DNA of 64,000 nucleotides from Massilia sp. W12 (GTDB lineage Bacteria; Pseudomonadota; Gammaproteobacteria; Burkholderiales; Burkholderiaceae_D): NCBI RefSeq assembly GCF_037300705.1, contig NZ_CP147776.1, positions 4,960,001 to 5,024,000 of the forward strand, read 5' to 3'. Shown piece by piece: positions 9,573 to 18,570 of this stretch (position 1 is its first letter; each line of letters starts with the position of its first letter). The notes under the pieces were generated by a model. It saw only the letters and a program-made list of their open reading frames with translations, ran no database searches and was not told where the DNA came from. The position numbers and the translations under genes were made by a program.

Positions 9573-10481
9573 TCAGCGCGCCTGGACTGCCGGCGGCGCA
9601 GCCGGAATCGGCGAGGCCGCCGGCTTCTCCGCCAGCTCACATTCTGCGCGCCGCTCAAGTGACAAACCCAGGGCCTGTTGCTGCACTTGATAACGGCCCG
9701 CCGCCAAATCCTCAATGGTGAATTTTTCTTGTGCGCGCAAGAGCAGATGACGCACCGGCAAATGCCTGGCCTGGTCATACACAATCACCAGCATATCGTG
9801 CGGATTGGCGGAATTATCCAGCAACAGACTGGTATCGCCGCCGGCATTGCCAACCTTATAACCTTCGATCAGCCCGCTCTTGGCCGGCCAGGTTTCGCCA
9901 TTCGGCGCAAATTCAGGACGCGGCGGTAAAGCGCAGGGCTGCGCCACTCCCACCAGCGTGATTTGCGCGGACAAGGCCGGCTTGAATTCGACTTTTGGCG
10001 GGGGCGGGCTGGCCACAGGCGGCGCCGTCTGCGCATTCGCGCTGGCCAGCGGAGGCAGGGCAGCAGGGGCTTCAGGCATCAAATGAAATTGCATTTGCAT
10101 CACAGTCGCCGCGCCCCAGCCCAATGCGACGCAAACCGCCAGCACCAGCCACCATTTGGGATCGCGACTGGGACGGTAGCGCCGTCCGTGATCCGCCACC
10201 GCCTCGGCTTCCTTTTCATCCTCTTTGGTGCTTTCCAGCCAGGCGATTTCCCATTCTTCCGCCGCAATCCACTCATCATGTTCTTTACGGCGCTGCGGAT
10301 CAGACAGGGTTTCGTAAGCGCTGTTCAAAATCGCCATGATGCGCGCCGCCTTATCATCCCCCTGATTTTTATCGGGATGATATTTTTGACTCAAGGCTTT
10401 GTAAGCCGCACGTATGACCTCCGCCGGCGCATTGCGCGAAACTTTCAGATTGTCATAGTGGGTGTGGATTTTATTGCTCAT
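9573..10481 (-). CDS. membrane-anchored J-domain protein
   Basis: A 302-residue protein with an N-terminal J domain (about 8-70) carrying the HPD motif at 35-37 (YHPDKNQGDD), which stimulates a DnaK-type ATPase. A charged linker leads to one membrane segment (about 109-128), then a Pro/Ala-rich stretch and a C-terminal region of about 130 residues without a recognised domain. It lacks the Gly/Phe region and zinc fingers of true DnaJ, so it is a specialised co-chaperone that would bring Hsp70 to the membrane. It is convergent with the chemoreceptor gene and lies just downstream of the DUF2905 gene on the same strand. Confidence 0.88.
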   Translation of the reverse strand: MSNKIHTHYDNLKVSRNAPAEVIRAAYKALSQKYHPDKNQGDDKAARIMAILNSAYETLSDPQRRKEHDEWIAAEEWEIAWLESTKEDEKEAEAVADHGRRYRPSRDPKWWLVLAVCVALGWGAATVMQMQFHLMPEAPAALPPLASANAQTAPPVASPPPPKVEFKPALSAQITLVGVAQPCALPPRPEFAPNGETWPAKSGLIEGYKVGNAGGDTSLLLDNSANPHDMLVIVYDQARHLPVRHLLLRAQEKFTIEDLAAGRYQVQQQALGLSLERRAECELAEKPAASPIPAAPPAVQAR

Positions 10482-10499
10482 TTGAGAACAGGGCCAGGC

Positions 10500-10694
10500 T
10501 CACAAAAACTTGCCGATGAGTGCCGCCAACAGCGACAGCAGGATGGTGGACGCGAATGGCAACACATGGATGCGGCCAAATAATTTGAAGCGGAAATCGC
10601 CGGGCAAACGCCCCAAGCCCAGCTTTTCCAGCCAGGGCAATAAATAAGACAGAATCAGCAAGGTGATAAAAATCACCAGCACCCAGCGTATCAT
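10500..10694 (-). CDS. DUF2905 small membrane protein
   Basis: A 64-residue protein with two hydrophobic segments (about 3-20 and 45-62) separated by LGRLPGDFRFKLFGR. The LPGD and phenylalanine-rich centre is the DUF2905 signature. Members are small inner-membrane proteins of unknown role, widespread in proteobacteria. It lies 18 bp upstream of the J-domain gene on the same strand and is probably cotranscribed with it. Confidence 0.88.
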   Translation of the reverse strand: MIRWVLVIFITLLILSYLLPWLEKLGLGRLPGDFRFKLFGRIHVLPFASTILLSLLAALIGKFL

Positions 10695-10783
10695 CCCAGA
10701 TTCCTCAGTTGAACCGGCGGCGCAAAGTATAGGCGCACAAACCCAGCATCATCGCAAAAGCCGGGGATTGCTGCAAGCGCATC

Positions 10784-11938
10784 TCACAAAGCCGCTTGAC
10801 GCGCAATCCGGCCCCAGCCAGGCGGCAGCGTAACATGCCGGCCCAATAGTAAAACTTTGAATAATTCGCCCATCTCATGCGCCGCCAGCAATTTACCCGC
10901 CGCCGCCGCCTGCGGCAAATATTGCGCCGGGCGCGCCGGGTCCAGCGCCTCCAGCAGCGTGGTGATCCCGGCTTCCATCAAAAAACCGGCCTGATTGCTG
11001 TAAGACAGCACATCCAGGCCGGCATCTTCAGCGATTTTCGCCAAGCTGGAAAATTCGACATGCGCCGTGATGTCCTGCAAACCGGGCAGGAAGAAAGGTT
11101 CATCATGCGCATGATGGCGGTAATGGCAATACAGGGTGCCGCGCATCCTCTGCGGCAGATAATATTGATGCGCGGCAAAACCATAATCAATCCACAACGC
11201 CGCGCCGCGCCCGCGCGCCAGCAATTCGCTGGTGCTGCGGATGAAAGCGCAAGCTTGCGGGTGTAATTCGGTCACATACGCCGGCGGCAAGCTGGCGATA
11301 TCCGGGATTTGCAGCGCAATTTGCTCCGCCAGCGCTAAAGACAAGGCCATTTTGCGCCAACACAAACGGCCCGCCTCGATGCCAACGCCCAATTCCAGCC
11401 AGCCGCCATCCTGCTGTTTTTCCACCAGATGCACCGGCATCGCATCCAGCACCTCATTGCCCAGCATCACGCCGTCAAAGCGGTGCGGCAAACGCTCCAG
11501 CCAGCGCACCGGCAAGCCGGCCAGCTTTTGCTGCTGGCGCGCGCGCAATTCGGCGGACAATTCGAGAATCGCATAATCCGGCAAAGCGATACCCTGCTGC
11601 TGCAAACCATGCAGGATGTCATACGCTAATTGGCCGCTGCCGGCGCCGAATTCGATGATGGCGGGTGCGCTTTGCTCAAGCAAGGGGGCGATGATGCGCG
11701 CCAGGGCGCCGCCAAACAGCGGCGAGATTTCCGGCGCGGTTGTAAAATCTCCATCTTTGCCCAATTTCGTGGCGCCGCCGGCGTAATAGCCCAAACCCGG
11801 CGCATACAGGGCCAGATTCATATATTCAGCGAAGGAAATGAGGCCGCCCGCTTCCGCTATGCGCGCCGCAAGCAGTTCCAGCAACTGGCAAGATGCCGTC
11901 AAGGCATCCGGGTCTGGCATGGGCAATTGAGAACGCAT
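10784..11938 (-). CDS. MidA/NDUFAF7-type class I SAM-dependent methyltransferase
   Basis: A 384-residue protein of the DUF185/SAM_MT family, whose mitochondrial relative NDUFAF7 methylates an arginine of complex I. The N-terminal LISFAEYMNLALYAPGLGYYAGG block, the SAM-binding EFGAGSGQLAYDIL loop and the GNEVLDAMPVH block are all typical. The start at 11938 gives the family's length; a second ATG at 11920 is also possible, and neither has a strong ribosome binding site. It is divergent from the FolM-type reductase gene with only 19 bp between start codons, so the promoters must overlap. The bacterial substrate is unknown. Confidence 0.88.
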   Translation of the reverse strand: MRSQLPMPDPDALTASCQLLELLAARIAEAGGLISFAEYMNLALYAPGLGYYAGGATKLGKDGDFTTAPEISPLFGGALARIIAPLLEQSAPAIIEFGAGSGQLAYDILHGLQQQGIALPDYAILELSAELRARQQQKLAGLPVRWLERLPHRFDGVMLGNEVLDAMPVHLVEKQQDGGWLELGVGIEAGRLCWRKMALSLALAEQIALQIPDIASLPPAYVTELHPQACAFIRSTSELLARGRGAALWIDYGFAAHQYYLPQRMRGTLYCHYRHHAHDEPFFLPGLQDITAHVEFSSLAKIAEDAGLDVLSYSNQAGFLMEAGITTLLEALDPARPAQYLPQAAAAGKLLAAHEMGELFKVLLLGRHVTLPPGWGRIARQAAL

Positions 11939-11957
11939 AAGAGAAACACAATCAAAA

Positions 11958-12746
11958 ATGGATAAATCAGATTTGCAAAACAAGGCCGCATCCGCCCCAG
12001 TCGCCCTGGTGACCGGCGCTGGCCGCCGCCTGGGCCGCGTGATTGCGCTGACCATGGCAGAACGGGGGTGGGATGTGGCGATTCATTATCGTCATTCTAC
12101 CAACGAGGCGGAACAAGTCGTTGATGAAATCCGGAAACTGGGCCGGCGCGCGCACGCTTTTCAAGCCGATCTGGCGCAGGAAGCGCAAGCGCAGGCGCTG
12201 ATTCCACGCATCCTGGCGCATTTTGCGCGCCTGGATTGCGTGGTCAACAGCGCCAGCCTGTTTGAATATGATGACGCCGCATCATTTAATCAAGTCACCC
12301 TGGACGCGCATATGCACGCCAATCTGATGGGGCCGATCATCCTGAGCCAAGCCTTGCACGCCGCCACACCCGAGGGCGGACAAGGCGTGGTCATCAATCT
12401 GCTCGATCAAAAGTTGTACAACATGAATCCCGATTTCCTGTCCTACACCCTGTCCAAAGCAGCCCTGGAGAGCGCCACCACGATGTTGGCGCAATCGCTG
12501 GCGCCGAAATTGCGGGTGGTGGGACTGGCGCCGGGCATCACCCTGATTTCCGGGGCGCAAAGCGAAGCCGACTTCGCCCGCTCGCACCGGATGACCCCGC
12601 TGGGCTATTCCAGCCGTCCTGAGGATATCGCCGAAGGCGTCTGTTACCTGGCGCAAGCGCGCGCCATCACCGGAACCACCTTGGTGATTGACGGTGGCCA
12701 GCATTTGATTCCCTTGCAACGTGATGTTGCTTTCATACCCAAATAA
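11958..12746 (+). CDS. FolM-type short-chain dehydrogenase (dihydromonapterin/dihydrofolate reductase-like)
   Basis: A 262-residue SDR. The cofactor loop reads TGAGRRLG, that is TGxxxRxG in place of the usual TGxxxGxG; this Arg change is characteristic of the FolM/PTR1 pteridine reductases, which use NADPH. The catalytic Tyr-Lys pair is in YTLSKAALE, and the C-terminal GTTLVIDGGQHL block is typical. The gene for dihydroneopterin aldolase begins 3 bp after its stop codon, which supports a pterin role: reduction of dihydromonapterin or dihydrofolate. A generic SDR function cannot be excluded. Confidence 0.85.
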   Translation: MDKSDLQNKAASAPVALVTGAGRRLGRVIALTMAERGWDVAIHYRHSTNEAEQVVDEIRKLGRRAHAFQADLAQEAQAQALIPRILAHFARLDCVVNSASLFEYDDAASFNQVTLDAHMHANLMGPIILSQALHAATPEGGQGVVINLLDQKLYNMNPDFLSYTLSKAALESATTMLAQSLAPKLRVVGLAPGITLISGAQSEADFARSHRMTPLGYSSRPEDIAEGVCYLAQARAITGTTLVIDGGQHLIPLQRDVAFIPK

Positions 12747-12749
12747 ACC

Positions 12750-13148
12750 ATGATAACCGCCCTGCTCCACCCGCAACTGATGGACTGCCGCCGCCTGTTT
12801 TTGCGCAACTACGAAGTAATGATCAATATCGGCGTGCACGAATTTGAAAAGAAAGGCGAACAGCGCGTGCTGCTCAATGTCGATCTGTTCATTCCGCTGG
12901 CGCTCTCCACGCCCCAGCATGACCGTCTGAGCGAAGTGGTCGATTACGACTTCATCCGCGAAACCATCGCGCGCCGCATGGCCGAAGGCCATGTGCATTT
13001 GCAAGAAACCCTGTGCGACGACATCGCGCGCAGCATGCTCGACCACCCGCAAGTGCGCGCGGTGCGGGTTTCCACCATGAAGCCGGATGTGTACCCGGAT
13101 TGCGAAGGCGTGGGTGTGGAAGTATTCCGCATGAAAGACGGGATTTGA
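12750..13148 (+). CDS. folB: dihydroneopterin aldolase
   Basis: A 132-residue FolB/FolX-type protein. It has the [20 protein letters not shown] core with the active-site Glu, and the C-terminal [20 protein letters not shown] block. The enzyme converts 7,8-dihydroneopterin to 6-hydroxymethyl-dihydropterin in folate synthesis; relatives (FolX) are epimerases for the monapterin branch, and the FolM-type neighbour leaves that alternative open. It sits 3 bp after the reductase gene and 10 bp before the ttcA ATG, so the three genes are almost certainly one transcript. Confidence 0.93.
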   Translation: MITALLHPQLMDCRRLFLRNYEVMINIGVHEFEKKGEQRVLLNVDLFIPLALSTPQHDRLSEVVDYDFIRETIARRMAEGHVHLQETLCDDIARSMLDHPQVRAVRVSTMKPDVYPDCEGVGVEVFRMKDGI

Positions 13149-13158
13149 GGTGAGCATC

Positions 13159-14136
13159 ATGAATGCAGCTATGGACAGCGCAGCGCTCGACGTCAACGCC
13201 CTCAAGCGCGCCGAAAAACAAGCGTATGAAAACAATAAACTGAGCAAACGCCTGTGCCGCCAGGTCGGCTCCGCGATCATGGATTACAACATGATCGAAG
13301 AAGGCGACCGCGTGATGGTCTGCATGTCCGGCGGCAAAGACAGCTACACCCTGCTGGATATTCTGCTCATGCTGCGCGAACGCGCGCCGGTGAATTTTGA
13401 GGTGATCGCAGTCAATCTGGATCAAAAACAGCCCAATTTCCCGGCAGACGTGCTGCCGCGCTATCTGAGCGAACGCGGGGTTCCGTTTCACATTGAAAAT
13501 CAAGACACCTACAGCATCGTCAAGCGCGTCATCGAAGAAGGTAAAACCACCTGTTCGCTGTGCTCGCGTTTGCGGCGCGCGATTTTATACCGCGTGGCGG
13601 ATGAACTGGGCGCCACCAAGATTGCGCTCGGCCATCATCGCGACGACATCATGGAAACCTTTTTCCTGAATATGTTTTTCGGCGCCAAGCTCAAAGCCAT
13701 GCCGCCCAAACTGCAGTCAGACGACGGCAAACATATCGTGATCCGTCCCATGGCCTATGTCAAAGAAGCGGATAGCGAACGCTGGTCGCAAGTGCGGCAA
13801 TTTCCCATCATTCCCTGCGATTTATGCGGCTCACAGGAAAATTTGCAGCGCAAGCAAATCAAACAAATGCTGCGCGCCTGGGAAAAGCAATTTCCGGGAC
13901 GGGTGGAAAATATCTTCAGCTCGCTGTCCACCATCGCCCCGTCCCATCTGATGGACCGCAAACTGTTTGACTTCAGCGGCCTGCAAGTGGATGGCCTGGC
14001 CAAGCCGGATGGCGACATCGCGTTTGACGAAGAACCCTGCAGCAGCAGCCAGCCGGGCGTCATCAGCCTGGACGGTTTGCGCAGTACGCAACGGCCTGCG
14101 TTTGGCGCGGAAAGCATGCCGGACAGCACAGAATAA
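13159..14136 (+). CDS. ttcA: tRNA 2-thiocytidine(32) synthetase TtcA
   Basis: A 325-residue PP-loop ATPase that thiolates cytidine 32 of tRNA using a Fe-S cluster. The PP-loop [12 protein letters not shown] activates the tRNA base, [10 protein letters not shown] and CDLCGSQ supply the conserved CxxC pairs for cluster binding, and [16 protein letters not shown] is the TtcA-family block. The ATG at 13159 is preferred over the GTG at 13150 because GAGGTG stands 6 bases before it; that GTG is part of the ribosome binding site. The C-terminal tail is acidic and variable, as is usual in this family. Confidence 0.96.
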   Translation: MNAAMDSAALDVNALKRAEKQAYENNKLSKRLCRQVGSAIMDYNMIEEGDRVMVCMSGGKDSYTLLDILLMLRERAPVNFEVIAVNLDQKQPNFPADVLPRYLSERGVPFHIENQDTYSIVKRVIEEGKTTCSLCSRLRRAILYRVADELGATKIALGHHRDDIMETFFLNMFFGAKLKAMPPKLQSDDGKHIVIRPMAYVKEADSERWSQVRQFPIIPCDLCGSQENLQRKQIKQMLRAWEKQFPGRVENIFSSLSTIAPSHLMDRKLFDFSGLQVDGLAKPDGDIAFDEEPCSSSQPGVISLDGLRSTQRPAFGAESMPDSTE

Positions 14137-14152
14137 AACCACCGCCACAAAC

Positions 14153-14180
14153 TGCCGCGCCGCCTGAAAATGGCGCGGCA
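14153..14180 (+). terminator. hairpin after ttcA
   Basis: TGCCGCGCC and GGCGCGGCA form a perfect 9-bp stem with a 10-base loop, 16 bp after the ttcA stop codon. The following bases are ATACCAAAAT, not a T-run, so it may be a weak or Rho-assisted terminator. Confidence 0.5.
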
Positions 14181-14224
14181 ATACCAAAATAACAAGCATC
14201 ATCGCCGGTTTGCACACACCAAAG

Positions 14225-14277
14225 GAACTAAAATATTTCCTATCGTAAATAATATAAATATTTTTTAATTTTAGTTC
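14225..14277. repeat. AT-rich interrupted palindrome
   Basis: GAACTAAAAT (14225-14234) and ATTTTAGTTC (14268-14277) are perfect 10-bp arms around a very AT-rich 33-bp centre. The block stands out in G+C-rich surroundings and lies directly upstream of the candidate promoter of the alpha/beta hydrolase gene. An operator, a nucleoid-protein site or an UP-like element are possible; none can be proved here. Confidence 0.4.
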
Positions 14278-14286
14278 AAAAAACTA

Positions 14287-14316
14287 TTCACCTCTCACAT
14301 TTTCCATTGTTAGAAT
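14287..14316 (+). promoter_or_regulatory. candidate sigma-70 promoter for the alpha/beta hydrolase
   Basis: TTCACC at 14287-14292 and TAGAAT at 14311-14316 with 18-bp spacing; the -10 box matches TATAAT at 5 of 6 positions, the -35 box only at 4. It lies about 85 bp before the ATG at 14402 and just after an AT-rich palindrome. Confidence 0.35.
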
Positions 14317-14401
14317 CGAGCGGCAATCTCCGATATTGCTCCGCAAACCCCAGCCAGCCGCATCAGCCAGGGACACTACCCATTCAAACAGGAAGATGAT
14401 G

Positions 14402-16039
14402 ATGAGACTCAAACCGCTCGCAACCGGTTTGTTCGCGCTCTGCTCACAGCTCAGCGCACAAGCCGCCATTCAAGAAGGTCTGGCCGACGCCAACTTGTTA
14501 CCACGTCCCACCATTCCGCAAATTCAGTGGCAAACCTGCCCCGATATGCCGGACTTGCAATGCGCAGAAGTCAACGTGCCGCTTGACTACCGCAAACCGC
14601 AGGGCGAAAAAATCACGCTCGCATTGAATAAATATCCGGCCAGCAACCCGGCGCAGAAAATCGGCACGCTGTTTGTCAATCCGGGCGGCCCCGGCGGCTC
14701 AGGCGTGGATGCGGTGGCCAACGGCTTGGGCGCCGGTCTGGATCGCGGCTTGCAAGGCCGTTTTGATGTGATCGGCTTTGATCCGCGCGGCGTGGCCCGC
14801 TCCACAACCTTGCGCTGCTTCGCCAGCGAGGAAGAGCGCGCCCGATTCCTGCAAGACATGCCCTGGTTCCCCTATCAGGAAGCGCAATACCGGCCATTTT
14901 TTGCCAAAGCACAGGAAGTCACACAACGCTGCTTAAACAGCGCCAATCCGGTCACCGCCTACATGAGCACCGAAAACGTGGCGCGCGATATGGATTTACT
15001 GCGCCAGGCCGTGGGCGACGCCAAGCTGAGCTACATAGGCTTCTCCTATGGCTCCTTCCTTGGCGCGACTTACGCCGCACTGTTCCCGAAAAACCTGCGC
15101 GCGCTGGTGATTGACGGCGTGCTTGACCCTGCCTTGTGGTCATCCGGCTGGCAAATCTGGTCTGACCGTAAAAACACAGAACAGTCCTTCAATGAATTTC
15201 TGCGCCTGTGCGATGGGGCCGGCATAGACTTATGTCCGCTCAAAACCCGGCAACAAAGCGCGGCGCAGCGTTATCACGCCTTATTAGATGCGGTGCGGAA
15301 AAAACCATTGGAATTCGGTGGCCAGGTGTTTGACTACCCCACCTTGGTCGGCATCAGCGCACAATCCCTGTACCGCCCGGAAAGTTGGGGCGGGCCAAAC
15401 GGCTTTGGCGCCATATTCGCCATGCTGGCCGATGCCGCGCTGGAGCAGAAATTGGAATTGCTGCCGCAAGCCCGGCAATTGCTGAAAGACATGCAGCAAG
15501 GCGCCGCAGCACCAGCTGGCAAGGAAGAATATCGTAACGGCTATGAAGCCTTCTTTGGCAATCACTGTGCGGATGCGGATTACCCCGGCACAGAATTGGA
15601 ATTCCGTGCGATTGATTTCCTCGCCTCCATCGGCTCCGTGCAAGCGCCGTACTGGTGGTGGAGTTCCGCATCATGCGCCAAGTGGCCAAGCAATAAACAA
15701 CGCTATACCGGCCCGTGGCAGATCCGCACCAATGCGCCGGTGCTGGTGGTCGGCAATTATTTTGACGGCGTCACCAGCTACGAAGGCGCACAAGCCGCCC
15801 ACCGCGCACTGCAAGGCAGCCGCCTGCTCAGCTATGCCGGCTGGGGACACTGCGCCTATGGCCGCAATGCCTGCGTGCGCGAATACGTCAACCAATATCT
15901 GCTGGAAGGCCGCTTGCCGCCAGCCGGTACGGTATGCGCCGCCAATCCCAATCCTTTCCTGCCGCAAAGCGGTTTGATGAAAGAGGCGGTGGATCACAGC
16001 ACATTGCCGGCGCTGCCGCCAAACTGGCCGCTGCGCTAA
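14402..16039 (+). CDS. secreted alpha/beta hydrolase, TAP-like (tripeptidyl aminopeptidase family)
   Basis: A 545-residue exported hydrolase. A signal peptide (about 1-19, ending at SAQA) precedes NPGGPGGSG, the oxyanion-hole region of TAP-type enzymes. The nucleophile elbow is GFSYGSFLG; the acid probably lies in NYFDGVTSYE and the histidine in GWGHCAYG, where the C-terminal TAP-like domain begins. Relatives release tripeptides or hydrolyse esters and are secreted or periplasmic. Three tandem ATGs (14396, 14399, 14402) occur; the last is 6 bases after AGGAAG and leaves a clean signal peptide. It stands alone between two hairpins. Confidence 0.88.
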   Translation: MRLKPLATGLFALCSQLSAQAAIQEGLADANLLPRPTIPQIQWQTCPDMPDLQCAEVNVPLDYRKPQGEKITLALNKYPASNPAQKIGTLFVNPGGPGGSGVDAVANGLGAGLDRGLQGRFDVIGFDPRGVARSTTLRCFASEEERARFLQDMPWFPYQEAQYRPFFAKAQEVTQRCLNSANPVTAYMSTENVARDMDLLRQAVGDAKLSYIGFSYGSFLGATYAALFPKNLRALVIDGVLDPALWSSGWQIWSDRKNTEQSFNEFLRLCDGAGIDLCPLKTRQQSAAQRYHALLDAVRKKPLEFGGQVFDYPTLVGISAQSLYRPESWGGPNGFGAIFAMLADAALEQKLELLPQARQLLKDMQQGAAAPAGKEEYRNGYEAFFGNHCADADYPGTELEFRAIDFLASIGSVQAPYWWWSSASCAKWPSNKQRYTGPWQIRTNAPVLVVGNYFDGVTSYEGAQAAHRALQGSRLLSYAGWGHCAYGRNACVREYVNQYLLEGRLPPAGTVCAANPNPFLPQSGLMKEAVDHSTLPALPPNWPLR

Positions 16040-16041
16040 AA

Positions 16042-16070
16042 CAAACGGGCGCCGCATTGGCGCCCGTTTG
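16042..16070. terminator. bidirectional hairpin terminator between hydrolase and glpD
   Basis: CAAACGGGCGCC and GGCGCCCGTTTG form a perfect 12-bp stem with a 5-base GCATT loop. It begins 2 bp after the hydrolase stop and lies 22 bp beyond the convergent glpD stop. The A/T ends of the stem give short A- and T-runs on both strands. Confidence 0.75.
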
Positions 16071-16092
16071 CCTATACGCGGCTTGCGCCGGC

Positions 16093-17628
16093 TCAAGGCG
16101 CAGGCTGCAAACGCTGCCGCAAATTCTCCACCTGCTGCGCGCTGGCGCGCAGCCCCAGCTTGCTGCGCCGCCATAAGATATCTTCCGCGCTGCGCGCCCA
16201 TTCCACTTGCTGCAAATAACGCACTTCCGCCGCGTACAGGCCGGGGCAAATTTCCTCGCCCAATTCAGCCAGACTGCGCGCCTGTCCCAGAATTTGCGGC
16301 GTGCGCGCGCCATACGCGCGCGCCAGGCGTTGCAACAACGCTTGCGGCAAAAAAGGATATTGCGCCGCCAGCTTGGCGCAATACGCGGCAAACGCCTGCA
16401 CATCTGTCACCAATTCGCCGGATTGCTGCAAATCGCCGCCTGGCAAGGGCGCGCTATGGCTCCAGGCGCGGCGCGCGGCGGCGGGCAGCGCAGCCAAAGA
16501 CGGCAATAACATTTCCATAGCATCTTGCGCCAGCTTGCGATAAGTGGTCAGCTTGCCGCCCCACACATGCAGCAAGGGCGCGCCGGCGTCGGCTTGCAAT
16601 TCCAATTTGTAATCACGGCTGACCGCCGCCGCATCGCTGTCCTCATCCAGCAAGGGACGCACGCCGGCATATGACCAGCGCACATCGGCAGGCGTGATAT
16701 GACGCTGGAAATAACGATTCGCCTGCGCGCACAGATAATCAATTTCCTGCGCGCTGATCGCAACTTGCGCCGGGTCGCCGTGGTAATCGCAATCGGTGGT
16801 GCCGATCAGTGTGAAATCTTCTTGAAACGGCAGCGCAAACATAATCCGGCCATCATCGTTTTGGAACAGATAGGCATGCGGATGGGAAAACAGGCGCGGC
16901 ACAATGATGTGGCTGCCTTGCACCAGACGCAGATTATGCCGGCGCGTGCTGCATTGATTGGCGAAGCGCGCCGCCCACGGCCCGGCCGCATTCACCAGCG
17001 CGCGCGCAGTCACGCTGCGCTGGCCCTTGTCATCTTCCAATTGCACCTGCCAGGCGCCGTTTTGCGCCTGCGCCGCAAGGCAGCGCGTGCGCGTCAAGAT
17101 GGTCGCGCCACGTTCTTGCGCATCCAAAGCGTTCAAGACCACCAGACGCGCATCATCGACCCAGCCGTCAGCATAGGTGAAAGCGCGGCTGAATTGCGGC
17201 TGCAACGGCGCGCCCGCCTCATGTTGCGCCAGACGCACCATGGATGAACCGGGCAGCCATGCACGCCGCGCCAGATGATCATATAAAAACAGGCCGCAAC
17301 GTATCATCCAGGCCGGACGCTGGTGCGGCGCGTGCGGCATCACAAATTGCAAGGGGTGACTGATATGCGGCGCCATGCGCAACAGCACTTCGCGCTCTTG
17401 CAAAGCCTTGCGCACCAGGGAAAATTCGTAATACTCCAGATACCGCAAGCCGCCATGAATCAGCTTGGTCGAAGCCGAAGAAGTGTGTTGCGCCAGATCG
17501 TCCTGCTCCACCAGCAAAACGCGCAAACCGCGCCCGGCGGCGTCGCGCGCAATGCCGCAACCATTGATGCCGCCGCCCACTACCAGCAAATCATATGCGG
17601 CTTGTGCTTGCGGGGGCTGCGTCTGCAT
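16093..17628 (-). CDS. glpD: aerobic glycerol-3-phosphate dehydrogenase
   Basis: A 511-residue FAD enzyme, the usual length. The dinucleotide-binding loop VVGGGINGCGIARDAAGRG is at the N-terminus, followed by SSASTKLIHGGLRYLE, the GlpD family block. The C-terminal DAO_C region carries the GGKLTTYRKLAQ block. It oxidises glycerol 3-phosphate to dihydroxyacetone phosphate at the inner membrane, passing electrons to quinone. AAGGA lies 5 bases before the ATG. It is divergent from glpR, with GlpR-type half-sites between them, so glycerol-3-phosphate-responsive repression is expected. glpF and glpK are not in the window. Confidence 0.95.
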   Translation of the reverse strand: MQTQPPQAQAAYDLLVVGGGINGCGIARDAAGRGLRVLLVEQDDLAQHTSSASTKLIHGGLRYLEYYEFSLVRKALQEREVLLRMAPHISHPLQFVMPHAPHQRPAWMIRCGLFLYDHLARRAWLPGSSMVRLAQHEAGAPLQPQFSRAFTYADGWVDDARLVVLNALDAQERGATILTRTRCLAAQAQNGAWQVQLEDDKGQRSVTARALVNAAGPWAARFANQCSTRRHNLRLVQGSHIIVPRLFSHPHAYLFQNDDGRIMFALPFQEDFTLIGTTDCDYHGDPAQVAISAQEIDYLCAQANRYFQRHITPADVRWSYAGVRPLLDEDSDAAAVSRDYKLELQADAGAPLLHVWGGKLTTYRKLAQDAMEMLLPSLAALPAAARRAWSHSAPLPGGDLQQSGELVTDVQAFAAYCAKLAAQYPFLPQALLQRLARAYGARTPQILGQARSLAELGEEICPGLYAAEVRYLQQVEWARSAEDILWRRSKLGLRASAQQVENLRQRLQPAP

Positions 17629-17673
17629 GGTATTCCTTTACTGGTTGGGTGAATTGCTTCATTTTAAGATAAA

Positions 17674-17736
17674 GCGAAAATAAAGCAACACAAAACCATA
17701 GTAAAATCATTCGATTATTTTCGTTTATGTTCGTTT
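17674..17736. promoter_or_regulatory. GlpR-type operator cluster between glpD and glpR
   Basis: Known E. coli GlpR half-sites follow WATKYTCGWW. Two matches are perfect: TATTTTCGTT (17716-17725) and TATGTTCGTT (17726-17735), in direct repeat with 10-bp spacing. A weaker TTCGATT copy lies 10 bp earlier (17710-17716). In inverted orientation near 17673-17682, a single-mismatch copy is present. The cluster covers both divergent start regions, so it could repress glpD and autoregulate glpR. Confidence 0.65.
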
Positions 17737-17745
17737 GGAGGCGTA

Positions 17746-18492
17746 ATGCTGCCCCGTCATCGCCAAATTCTTGATTATGTGCGCCAACACGGCGACGCTT
17801 CCGTAGAACAGCTGGCGCGCGCGCTGGAAGTCACTGCGCAAACCATACGGCGCGATGTGCGCGAGTTGGAGCAAATGCAAATGCTGGCGCGCTACCATGG
17901 CGGGGTCGGTCTGCCGTCTTCGGTGCAAAACATCGCGTATGAAGCGCGCCAGGTCTTGCACATCGACGCTAAGCGCCGCATGGCGCAAGCGGTGGCGGCG
18001 CGCATCGAAGCCGGGCGTTCGCTGTTTTTAAATCTGGGCACCAGCACCGAAGAAGTGGCGAAAGCGCTGCTGCAGCATCGCGGCTTGCGCGTGGTGACGA
18101 ATAATTTGAATGTGGCGGCGATTCTGGCCGACAACCAGGACGCGGAAATTCTGGTGGCCGGCGGCGTGCTGCGCCACCGTGATCGCGGCATCGTGGGTGA
18201 AGCGGCGCGCGATTTTGTGCGCCAATTCCGCGCCGACCTGGGTATTATCGGCGTCTCCGGGATTGAAGCCGACGGCACATTATTGGATTATGATTTGAGC
18301 GAAGTGCGCGTTTCGCAAGCGATTATCGAACAGTCGCGCGAAGTCTGGCTGGTGGCGGATCACACCAAATTCGCACGTCAGGCGCTGGTTAAACTGGGAC
18401 ACGCCAGCCAGATTACGCGGTTTTTCACCGACGCCGCGCTGCCGCCGGCGGCGGCGGCCAGTTTCGCCGGGGTGGAAATCATCATTGCATAA
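17746..18492 (+). CDS. glpR: DeoR-family repressor, GlpR-like
   Basis: A 248-residue DeoR-family regulator. The N-terminal winged helix (about 3-57) shows RHRQILDYVRQHG followed by VTAQTIRRDVRELE, the DeoR recognition helix. The C-terminal sugar-phosphate isomerase-like domain has NLGTSTEEVAKALL, VTNNLNVA and the conserved DLGIIGVSGIEADGTLLDYD. It is expected to be released from DNA by glycerol 3-phosphate. GGAGG lies before the ATG. The divergent placement next to glpD and the half-sites between the two genes support the GlpR assignment. Confidence 0.92.
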   Translation: MLPRHRQILDYVRQHGDASVEQLARALEVTAQTIRRDVRELEQMQMLARYHGGVGLPSSVQNIAYEARQVLHIDAKRRMAQAVAARIEAGRSLFLNLGTSTEEVAKALLQHRGLRVVTNNLNVAAILADNQDAEILVAGGVLRHRDRGIVGEAARDFVRQFRADLGIIGVSGIEADGTLLDYDLSEVRVSQAIIEQSREVWLVADHTKFARQALVKLGHASQITRFFTDAALPPAAAASFAGVEIIIA

Positions 18493-18570
18493 GCGCATGC
18501 GAGAAACGCATTTGCCGCCAGCCGCGCCGCATGGCAAGCTGTATATCTTATTCAATACAGGATTCCAAGC

